Virus record (IMG/VR): IMGVR_UViG_3300028806_000020
Span: 1 to 40,629 of that record
Origin: a virus
Strand: one strand, 5' to 3'
Length of the DNA stretch: 40,629 nt
In this document: positions 23,444-29,229 of the stretch, piece by piece
How the letters are laid out: the number at the start of each line of letters is the position of its first letter
How positions within the stretch are numbered: position 1 is the first letter of the stretch
The notes under the pieces: model-generated
The model's input: only the letters and a program-made list of their open reading frames with translations
Databases searched by the model: none
Told to the model about the DNA's origin: nothing
Program-made: the position numbers and the translations under genes

Positions 23444-23590
23444 GGAAAATTGATTCATGCGGCTGGATCTGACGACATATGACTCGTGTCCAGGGTAAGT
23501 AACCTTCTATAATTGGTCAACTCAGTCATAAGAGTCCAAGGCGGAAGGTGAAAGTGCTTAACTTCTGCAACCGCATGAATGAGTTTTTAA
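23444..23590 (+). ncRNA. Structured RNA C (family with RNAs A and B)
   Basis: About 145 nt. Closing stem ATTCATGCGG (23453-23462) with CCGCATGAAT (23571-23580), perfect over 10 bp, followed by GAGTTTTTAA. Inside: CTGGA (23463-23467) with TCCAG (23489-23493); ACCTTC (23502-23507) with GAAGGT (23544-23549), enclosing TTGG/CCAA and ACTC (23520-23523) with GAGT (23532-23535). The same end motifs as A and B flank a different interior. No ORF lies inside. Confidence 0.6.
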
Positions 23591-23658
23591 GTTTGAGAAT
23601 CTTTAGAAGAATAGCGATAAATAGCGATAACTGTCGATAAATGGAAGTGAGGTGATTT

Positions 23659-23709
23659 ATGAAGGAAGAATTAATGCCTGACGTGGAATCGCAGAAGGCA
23701 TACCAGTAA
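23659..23709 (+). CDS. 16-codon peptide with a strong SD
   Basis: MKEELMPDVESQKAYQ, preceded by GAGGTGATTT. The SD is better than those of most real genes nearby, but the product is tiny. It may be a leader peptide linked to RNA C or the promoter downstream. The stretch 23591-23861 otherwise holds only this peptide and the promoter at 23814. Confidence 0.3.
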   Translation: MKEELMPDVESQKAYQ

Positions 23710-23813
23710 TTCTGGGGTGATTGCATCCAGTAATTAACACATCAACTAATCGAACTTAAGTATGATAATAAGCAAACAATGTAATGTCAGAAAACATCAA
23801 CAATGCGACAGGC

Positions 23814-23842
23814 TTGACATTTGTCAATGTAGTTGCCATAAA
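23814..23842 (+). promoter_or_regulatory. Promoter with palindromic operator
   Basis: TTGACA (23814-23819), 17 bp, CATAAA (23837-23842). The -35 is one arm of an inverted repeat TTGACA-TT-TGTCAA (23814-23827), a likely repressor site. The start point near 23849 lies upstream of the ATG at 23862. Confidence 0.45.
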
Positions 23843-23861
23843 CGTAAGAATTGAATTAAGT

Positions 23862-24008
23862 ATGAATGAAAAGAAAGATCAAGAATGTCATTGCTTAGAA
23901 GCACTACGAGGGGGAAAGCATCATAAGCATTGCAATAAGTCTTGTATTAGCCCTCGCATTAGATTGATCTTATTATGTCAAAAGTTATTTAATTTGCGCC
24001 TCTTATAG
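23862..24008 (+). CDS. Small Cys/His-rich protein
   Basis: 48 residues from ATG 23862; the longer frame from 23784 starts before the promoter. CHCLEALRGGKHHKHCNKSC gives four Cys and three His, followed by a basic hydrophobic tail (RLILLCQKLFNLRLL). A zinc-binding fold is possible. Function unknown. Confidence 0.4.
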   Translation: MNEKKDQECHCLEALRGGKHHKHCNKSCISPRIRLILLCQKLFNLRLL

Positions 24009-24066
24009 TGACAGTATCGTACGAAGGGGAGGCACAATTTAAAGGATTATTTTTAGAAGTAATATC

Positions 24067-24267
24067 ATGAATCATGTACACGATTTTCCAATTTGTAGGT
24101 TTTGTGACGATAGAACAATTGAGTGGATACATCGAATGGAAAAAAGACATAAAGAAGAAGAAAAAGAAGCTAAGAAATGCGATGCCATGATAAAAGTATT
24201 TCATAAGCAAGCAGGACTTAAAGAAATTAGACCAGGTGTGTTTACTTCAACTAATAGAAGTTATTAA
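24067..24267 (+). CDS. Small CxxC protein with charged helix
   Basis: 66 residues: FPICRFCDDR, then a strongly charged helix (HRMEKRHKEEEKEAKK) and a beta-like C-terminus (EIRPGVFTST). The start context TTTTAGAAGTAATAT is shared with the gene at 21970. Function unknown. Confidence 0.55.
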   Translation: MNHVHDFPICRFCDDRTIEWIHRMEKRHKEEEKEAKKCDAMIKVFHKQAGLKEIRPGVFTSTNRSY

Positions 24268-24271
24268 AACC

Positions 24272-24382
24272 ATGAAAGTACCAGAAAAGATAGAAATCAA
24301 AACTTACCACGCTAAAAAGGGAGAAAATATCGTACATCTCTTAAATAAAATATGCGGAGGAATTTGTCTCGATAAAAAATAA
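24272..24382 (+). CDS. Short hypothetical protein, possibly frameshifted
   Basis: 36 residues. The start context matches the gene at 21680. The adjacent frame continues open past its stop to 24431 with a coherent helical sequence (NKLNEIIEYLNKKEGDK) but has no start codon, so the gene may have lost its 3' end by a one-base indel near 24350-24365, or the two frames may be joined by frameshifting. Function unknown. Confidence 0.35.
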   Translation: MKVPEKIEIKTYHAKKGENIVHLLNKICGGICLDKK

Positions 24383-24430
24383 GCTTAACGAAATTATAGA
24401 ATATCTCAACAAGAAAGAGGGTGATAAATA

Positions 24431-24694
24431 ATGGATGGAGCATCGGCAGAAATGCCAAAATACAAATGTTATAAAGAGGTTTGGGCTTTAAAGATTGCTC
24501 AAATAGAACGTCAAGAAAATGGAAGCATTGATATAACGCCTGAAGATACAAGATATTCAAGAATAAATCTTTCTTCTGAATATGCAAGTAAACATCAGCC
24601 AGAAGAGGGTGGATATTATGTTGTTTACAAAGACGGGTATAAATCCTTTTCGCCAGCAGAAGCATTTGAATCAGGTTACGAACTTATAAAATAG
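24431..24694 (+). CDS. Conserved-type phage protein with YYVVYKDGYKSFSPAEAFE motif
   Basis: 87 residues. The start KYKCYKEVWALKIAQIE and the end GGYYVVYKDGYKSFSPAEAFESGY match a small protein seen in many phages and prophages, to my recollection; function unknown. After the TAG stop the frame stays open for 18 codons and ends REIIEANQG, like the next gene's C-terminus. A hairpin CTCAAGCC-TTAC-GGTTTGAG follows the TAG. Read-through is possible but unproven. Confidence 0.7.
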   Translation: MDGASAEMPKYKCYKEVWALKIAQIERQENGSIDITPEDTRYSRINLSSEYASKHQPEEGGYYVVYKDGYKSFSPAEAFESGYELIK

Positions 24695-24762
24695 TTTTTG
24701 CCTCAAGCCTTACGGTTTGAGAGAGAAATTATTGAGGCTAATCAAGGCTAGGTCAGAATAAT

Positions 24763-24987
24763 ATGTTTAATCAAATTTGTAGCAATTGCGGAGTAACTTA
24801 TCAATATACGCATATATGTTTTAATAAAATACCGTCTACTAATGTGCCGATGTACTCGCCACCATTAGCACCGATGATAAATTATATTTTTATTAAGTTT
24901 GATAAGAAAATGGAATACGCTTATATCCTGAACAACTTTACAGGTGAAGTAATTAAAAAGAAAATAATCGAGGCTAATCAAGGCTAA
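24763..24987 (+). CDS. Small Cys-containing protein ending IIEANQG
   Basis: 74 residues: CSNCGVTYQYTHIC, then a beta-rich part (MINYIFIKFDKKMEYAYIL; TGEVIKKK) and IIEANQG. The last seven residues repeat those encoded before the gene at 24731-24751, so a short duplication flanks this gene. A GAGGCTA/TAGCCTC hairpin (24970-24995) spans its stop. Confidence 0.55.
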   Translation: MFNQICSNCGVTYQYTHICFNKIPSTNVPMYSPPLAPMINYIFIKFDKKMEYAYILNNFTGEVIKKKIIEANQG

Positions 24988-25006
24988 ATAGCCTCAGGTC
25001 ATAATA

Positions 25007-25150
25007 ATGTGGATTATTCGGACTGAGAAAGAGGGGGATTTTGAGGCTAAATTTGAAATATTTTCAAGAGATGTCTTGTCAAAAAGCGACACAGTGGCAA
25101 CAGTATATAGCAGAGCGAGAAAAAATAATTTCTGGCTAGCCTCATTTTGA
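25007..25150 (+). CDS. Small hypothetical protein
   Basis: 47 residues: MWIIRTEKEGDFEAKFEIFS, then SRARKNNFWLASF. The start context GGTCATAATAATG resembles that of the 24763 gene (GGTCAGAATAATATG). It ends in a CCTCA/TGAGG hairpin. No SD and no family. Could be real or a leftover of duplication. Confidence 0.35.
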   Translation: MWIIRTEKEGDFEAKFEIFSRDVLSKSDTVATVYSRARKNNFWLASF

Positions 25151-25215
25151 GGGGGGCTAAAATCGCATTTTAAGTCGAAAGTATCCCATAATAGTAAGGC
25201 TGAGAGAAAAACCGC

Positions 25216-25245
25216 TTGACAAACCCCTTCCATTAGTGAAATACT
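25216..25245 (+). promoter_or_regulatory. Promoter for the 25252 gene, leaderless geometry
   Basis: TTGACA (25216-25221), 18 bp, AATACT (25240-25245). The ATG at 25252 is seven bases after the -10. Confidence 0.5.
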
Positions 25246-25251
25246 AGACCT

Positions 25252-25524
25252 ATGAACAAGTTGAATCCCGATTTTAAGCTCTTTGTAGTCTTCGTTCTGG
25301 GTGTTATTGGCTTTGCAGCCGTGGGGTTTAATCAAGTAACCTTTCAAAAAACGCAAAATCTTGCAGTACAAGACTCACAACAGGCAGTAAATATGGCCGC
25401 TTCTACAGAATCTCAGTTAAAAGCGTTAGTTACTCCAACCGCAACACCTTCAGCAGTCACACCAGCCGTTGTAAAAACCGTTGTTCCTGCAACACGAGTA
25501 GTAACTGTAGTCCCCGTCAAATAA
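25252..25524 (+). CDS. Single-pass membrane protein with Pro/Thr/Val tail
   Basis: 90 residues: one N-terminal helix (FKLFVVFVLGVIGFAAVGF), a Gln/Ala/Ser middle and a low-complexity Thr/Pro/Val/Ala C-terminus. No cleavage-type signal and no known motif. It may be a membrane anchor or a small lysis/exclusion protein. It has its own promoter and is followed by the S3 RNA. Confidence 0.55.
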   Translation: MNKLNPDFKLFVVFVLGVIGFAAVGFNQVTFQKTQNLAVQDSQQAVNMAASTESQLKALVTPTATPSAVTPAVVKTVVPATRVVTVVPVK

Positions 25525-25528
25525 CTTC

Positions 25529-25679
25529 TTGACAATTTTTCAATAATATTCCATTATACTTTTGGCAATTAGTTTTATTCCTGCCTGAATGACTAATAGC
25601 CTCTTTTCATTTGGGACAAACCATTGCTTCTCGTACCTGAACTTATATCGTGTACCGAAGGTGATGGTTTTGTCTTTTT
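25529..25679 (+). ncRNA. Promoter and small RNA S3 with terminator
   Basis: TTGACA (25529-25534), with CATTAT at 17 bp or TATACT at 20 bp, predicts a start near 25565. The RNA ends in a long hairpin, GACAAACCAT (25614-25623) with ATGGTTTTGTC (25664-25674, one bulge), an inner CTTC...GAAG stem, and five T. No ORF lies in it. It sits directly upstream of groES. This accounts for most of the gene-free stretch 25525-25743. Confidence 0.5.
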
Positions 25680-25684
25680 ACCTC

Positions 25685-25713
25685 TTGCATGAGGGTATAA
25701 AAATTGGTATATT
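25685..25713 (+). promoter_or_regulatory. groES promoter
   Basis: TTGCAT (25685-25690), 17 bp, TATATT (25708-25713), start near 25720. A second -10-like TATAAA (25731-25736) lies eight bases before the groES ATG and would give a leaderless start. No CIRCE inverted repeat is visible. Confidence 0.5.
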
Positions 25714-25743
25714 TTACTCAGATAAGTTTTTATAAACTAAACA

Positions 25744-26043
25744 ATGACTACAACAAAGCTACCAATAACAGCCTCGCCAGGAATCTACCTCGTTGAACGT
25801 ATAGAAGATGACTCACAAATAAATGTTGGTAAATCCAAAGACAAAAAGATCCTTATGGGTAAGGTTGTTTCAGTCGGGGAAAATCGTGAGCATGATGACG
25901 GAGGCAAGATGGTTTCAGTCTACAAAGTCGGTGACATTATTTGGTTTTTTTCGTACGTTGATGGTGCTGATGAGTTTGAATATGAGAGAAAGAAATATCA
26001 CTGTGTTATTTTCCATGACGCGAGGGCTAAATTAGAAAAATGA
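25744..26043 (+). CDS. groES: Phage co-chaperonin GroES
   Basis: 99 residues, normal length. ASPGIYLVERIEDDS is the first strand, followed by the loop region and GKVVSVGENREHDDG, VGDIIWFFSYVD and HCVIFHDARAKLEK at the end. The mobile loop is short and lacks the usual GGIVL-type hydrophobic tripeptide (it reads DSQINVGKSKDKK), so contact with GroEL may be adapted to the partner encoded next. The TGA overlaps the groEL ATG. It caps the chaperonin chamber during ATP-driven folding. Confidence 0.85.
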   Translation: MTTTKLPITASPGIYLVERIEDDSQINVGKSKDKKILMGKVVSVGENREHDDGGKMVSVYKVGDIIWFFSYVDGADEFEYERKKYHCVIFHDARAKLEK

Positions 26044-27635
26044 ATATAAAAACAGACATCATCTCAGGTACAGAAGCACAAGATAAAATCCTAACAGGTG
26101 CTAAAAAAGTACATGACCCTGTATCCTCATCACTCGGCCCTAGTGGCAGAAATGTTGCTATTTCATATGTGAACGAGCAAAACAACCGCATGAATGTAAT
26201 TTTGTGTGACGGAGTAACAATTGCAGCCTCTATTGCTTTAGATGATGAGTACGAAAACGTAGGAGCCTCCTTTATTAAAGAAGCAGCTCGAAAGACTGTT
26301 GATGAAGTGGGAGATGGTACAACCGTATCAGTAATTCTCAGCTATGCAATCCATAAGGAAATTAACAAACTCGTGGCAGCAGGACATGACCCGATGCTCC
26401 TTCGTAAAGGCATAGAGAAAGCTACTGAGCAGATGATTGATGAGATTAAAAAACTCTCTATTCCTGTCAAGACCCTAGAGCAAAAACAACAAATCGCTAG
26501 AGTCAGTGCAAAAGATGATGAGCTTGGGGATTTAGTGGCTGAGTGTATCCATGACATCGGAGCCGAGGGGTTGGTAGTCATAGATGAGTCAACAAGTCCA
26601 GTAACTAAAGTTGAGAAACAAAAAGGATTTCAGTTTGATAAGGGGTGGGCAGCCCAAGAGTTTATGACCGATCCGCGTAGAGGTTTAGCCACATTAGAAA
26701 ATCCATATATCCTCATAACCGATGAGTTTGTTAAAGACATCGAACCCATAAGAGATTTACTCAATGACCTCGCGGGTAAGAGTCAAAAGCTCGTCTTTAT
26801 TGCTGGTAGTTTTGGCCTAGAAGTGGCAGGCTTGATGGTTGATAATAAAAATAAGGTTTTTAATGGCAGACCACTCCTCCCGAACTTACTCATCGAAGCT
26901 CCCTCATTCGGACAGAATCAAAAGAATATCATGCAAGATATAGCTATCCTTACAGGGGGTAAGTTCTTCTCACGCTCAACAGGGCTTGATATTAAAGACG
27001 CAACAATTGATGATTTAGGCAGATGTGGATTTGTCAAATCTACTAAAACAGAAACGATAATCGCAGAACCAACAGCAACTAAGGAGGATATCAAAGCAAG
27101 AATTGATGAGATAAAGAAATCAATTGAAACTGAGGATTTGGAATACGACAAGGATAAAATAAAAGAACGATTGGCTCGCTTCACAAGTGGTGTTTCTGTT
27201 ATTCGAGTAGGGGGAGCGACTGAGGCTGAGATGAAAGAACGTAAGGAAAGAGTCAAAGACTCAGTCGCAGCAGTTAAAGCAGCAGTCAAAAAAGGGATTG
27301 TTCCTGGAGGGGAAGTTATTTATTTGACAGTGAGAGAGAAGCTAGATCAGAAAGATATTGCACAAAATATTCTCTATAAAGCATTTTATGAGCCATTTAG
27401 AATATTGCTTACTAATGCTGGCATGAATGATGGCGAGTGGTATGAGAAATTAAAGAGTCAGAGTAAAACAATGGGTGTCAATGTTGCTAAACAGACAATA
27501 GTTGATATGATAAAAGATGGAGTCATTGACCCTTCCAGTGTTTCAGTAGAGGCTTTGAAAAATGCTTCATCAATGGCTATCCTTAATAGCTCAGTTGGTT
27601 ATGAGATTATCCAGAAGGATATTGATAAAAAATGA
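26040..27635 (+). CDS. groEL: Phage chaperonin GroEL
   Basis: 531 residues against about 545 in bacteria. Conserved: SSLGPSGRNVAI, CDGVTIA (Asp57, equivalent to Asp52), VGDGTTVSVILS (Asp92, equivalent to Asp87), FDKGWAAQEFMTDP, APSFGQNQKNIMQDIAILTGG, ERKERVKDSVAAVKAAV and IVPGGEVIY. A few extra residues lie before the first ATPase Asp, and the C-terminal Gly-Gly-Met tail is missing (ends IIQKDIDKK). It should fold phage proteins in the host cytoplasm with the phage GroES. Placed just before the packaging and capsid genes, which may be its clients. Confidence 0.95.
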   Translation: MNIKTDIISGTEAQDKILTGAKKVHDPVSSSLGPSGRNVAISYVNEQNNRMNVILCDGVTIAASIALDDEYENVGASFIKEAARKTVDEVGDGTTVSVILSYAIHKEINKLVAAGHDPMLLRKGIEKATEQMIDEIKKLSIPVKTLEQKQQIARVSAKDDELGDLVAECIHDIGAEGLVVIDESTSPVTKVEKQKGFQFDKGWAAQEFMTDPRRGLATLENPYILITDEFVKDIEPIRDLLNDLAGKSQKLVFIAGSFGLEVAGLMVDNKNKVFNGRPLLPNLLIEAPSFGQNQKNIMQDIAILTGGKFFSRSTGLDIKDATIDDLGRCGFVKSTKTETIIAEPTATKEDIKARIDEIKKSIETEDLEYDKDKIKERLARFTSGVSVIRVGGATEAEMKERKERVKDSVAAVKAAVKKGIVPGGEVIYLTVREKLDQKDIAQNILYKAFYEPFRILLTNAGMNDGEWYEKLKSQSKTMGVNVAKQTIVDMIKDGVIDPSSVSVEALKNASSMAILNSSVGYEIIQKDIDKK

Positions 27636-27636
27636 T

Positions 27637-27987
27637 ATGTCTAAAATACTCTGCCCATCCTGTTATAAAAACCCCGTAACCAAACATCCTCAATTTGGTA
27701 TTCCAAACTGTGACGAGTGCAATGATAGGCAAGCCAAACTTCTCTCTCCCTCCGATCCAGTTGAAATCATACCGGAACGCATTAAACTTGAAAGACAAGA
27801 GAGACAGGATTCTATCGAACAAAGCCACTATAAAGGAGAGCTGAACAAACGGTGGGTTGATCTATGGGGAGAACAAGCGGCTCTTGATAAAGGATTTACT
27901 AAGAAAGAAATTAAAAACGCTAAGTATGTTATGGATAGGGCACGGGATAAAAATACGGGGATTAGTTATTATAATAAAGGATTCTAA
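27637..27987 (+). CDS. Zinc-ribbon protein following groEL
   Basis: 116 residues from ATG 27637; a longer frame begins inside groEL. CPSCYKNPVTKHPQFGIPNCDECNDRQ gives a four-Cys ribbon, followed by long charged helices (ERIKLERQERQDSIEQ; KKEIKNAKYVMDRARDK). It ends with TAATG overlapping the next gene. Position before terminase suggests a packaging or DNA-binding role, which is inference. Confidence 0.6.
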   Translation: MSKILCPSCYKNPVTKHPQFGIPNCDECNDRQAKLLSPSDPVEIIPERIKLERQERQDSIEQSHYKGELNKRWVDLWGEQAALDKGFTKKEIKNAKYVMDRARDKNTGISYYNKGF

Positions 27988-28376
27988 TGTTTAACACTGA
28001 TATCACAATCATAGTAATAATGCTCAACTCACTGACCTTTTTTGCAGTGGGGTATTGGGTGGCATGGAAAGTATATCGCCCGCATTTATTACATGATAAA
28101 AATTATGATGACCTTGTTTCAATAGGCGGTATGGCACGTACGACATATGAGAAATCTCCTAATGTGTCAGAGACACCAGTTGGCACACCTCCAAACTGTC
28201 CCGCAGATGGTATCCGTTCAAACTCTCGCTTTCCGATAGTTGATGAGCCATCCGGTGTTGTTATGCGCCCGACCGCAGCAGAACTCAAGATAATGAATGA
28301 GGATGAGATTACTAAAGAGAATAAAGCGGCTGTTGCCGAGGCAATCAAAATGGGTGGGAAGGGGATATCAAATTGA
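27987..28376 (+). CDS. Membrane-anchored hypothetical protein
   Basis: 129 residues: one N-terminal helix (ITIIVIMLNSLTFFAVGYWVAW), then a soluble polar part (VSETPVGTPPNCPADG) and an acidic helical end. The start is coupled by TAATG, and the stop overlaps the next TTG start. Function unknown. Confidence 0.55.
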   Translation: MFNTDITIIVIMLNSLTFFAVGYWVAWKVYRPHLLHDKNYDDLVSIGGMARTTYEKSPNVSETPVGTPPNCPADGIRSNSRFPIVDEPSGVVMRPTAAELKIMNEDEITKENKAAVAEAIKMGGKGISN

Positions 28377-28492
28377 AAGCTATATTTTGTTTATTTGGCT
28401 TACATCGGTGGCGTTCAATTCGTAACAGATCAACAGACCTTGTACATTATGCAATTACAAAACAATGTAATATTTGTAGTACAATAAAATGA
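28373..28492 (+). CDS. Tiny Cys-containing protein with TTG start
   Basis: 39 codons: KAIFCLFGLHRWRSIRN...QCNICSTIK. The LGxHxW...C..C arrangement resembles small phage proteins with a Leu-Gly-His-Trp motif and a CxxC. The TTG overlaps the previous stop (TTGA), as at 10327. The stop overlaps the next ATG. No family name given. Confidence 0.45.
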   Translation: MKAIFCLFGLHRWRSIRNRSTDLVHYAITKQCNICSTIK

Positions 28493-28857
28493 TGAATCAC
28501 ATCAACACAAATCAACAGCACAAGGATGGCATGTCCATACAAGAAAAAATAGGATATTTCATTACCAAAATAGTAGGGACAATGTGGTTCTTCTACATCC
28601 TAGTCTTATGGCAAACAGGATGGATGCTATGGCAATCAACAACAAGGCATCCGTTCGATGCGTACCCATATCCGTTTCTGTTATTCTGCTCTAATATTAT
28701 TCAGCTTATTTTTCTTCCTATATTGGCAGTGGGGAATAATGTTCTTAATAAAAGAAGTGAGTTAAAAGCGGATGAGGATTACAAGACAAATGTTGATGCA
28801 GACCAGAAGCTCACGGCATTAAATGAAAAGATTGATAGATTGTTATTATCGAAATAA
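28489..28857 (+). CDS. DUF1003-like membrane protein
   Basis: 122 residues. Two membrane helices (VGTMWFFYILVLWQTGWMLW; LLFCSNIIQLIFLPILAVG) separated by FDAYPYPF, then a cytoplasmic helix (DADQKLTALNEKIDRLL). The FDxYPxxFL turn and the Asp-rich C-terminus are typical of DUF1003. The molecular role of that family is unknown. Overlaps the TTG-started gene upstream. Confidence 0.7.
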   Translation: MMNHINTNQQHKDGMSIQEKIGYFITKIVGTMWFFYILVLWQTGWMLWQSTTRHPFDAYPYPFLLFCSNIIQLIFLPILAVGNNVLNKRSELKADEDYKTNVDADQKLTALNEKIDRLLLSK

Positions 28858-28860
28858 TGT

Positions 28861-29229
28861 ATGCAAGATCCAACGAAGCCACTAGATTTGAACCCTGTTA
28901 CTGAAGTTGAAAAACAGGCCGAAAACAGGCATAAATTTGCAAATGAAACATCTTTTAAGCCAGGACAATCGGGAAATCCGAATGGGAGACCGCCTGGCAG
29001 CCATTCATTATCAGCAGTTGTAAGGCAACGACTAAGTGAGAAACCTGCATTATTAGATGAGATACTTGACGGATTATTTGCGGTAGCAAAGGCAAAAGAT
29101 ATAAATGCAATAAAACTTATTTGGCAGTACATGGATGGTATGCCGCAACAAAATGTAGATTTACAAGCAATGATCCATACAATAACCACTAAACGTGAAC
29201 CTACAAAAAAACAGACTACAACAAAATAA
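28861..29229 (+). CDS. DUF5681-type protein, candidate small terminase
   Basis: 122 residues. FKPGQSGNPNGRPPGS (about residues 37-52) is the DUF5681 signature, often encoded directly upstream of large terminases. The rest is helical (LSAVVRQRLSEKPALLDEIL) with a basic tail. The stop overlaps the terminase ATG (TAATG), so the two are coupled. Recognition of the packaging site is the likely job. Confidence 0.7.
   Translation: MQDPTKPLDLNPVTEVEKQAENRHKFANETSFKPGQSGNPNGRPPGSHSLSAVVRQRLSEKPALLDEILDGLFAVAKAKDINAIKLIWQYMDGMPQQNVDLQAMIHTITTKREPTKKQTTTK

Noticed and set aside
20860-23590. Retron msr/msd or tRNA genes
   Set aside because: The structured RNAs resemble msd in having long stems, but no reverse transcriptase gene is visible. 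No T-loop signature or cloverleaf was found for tRNA.
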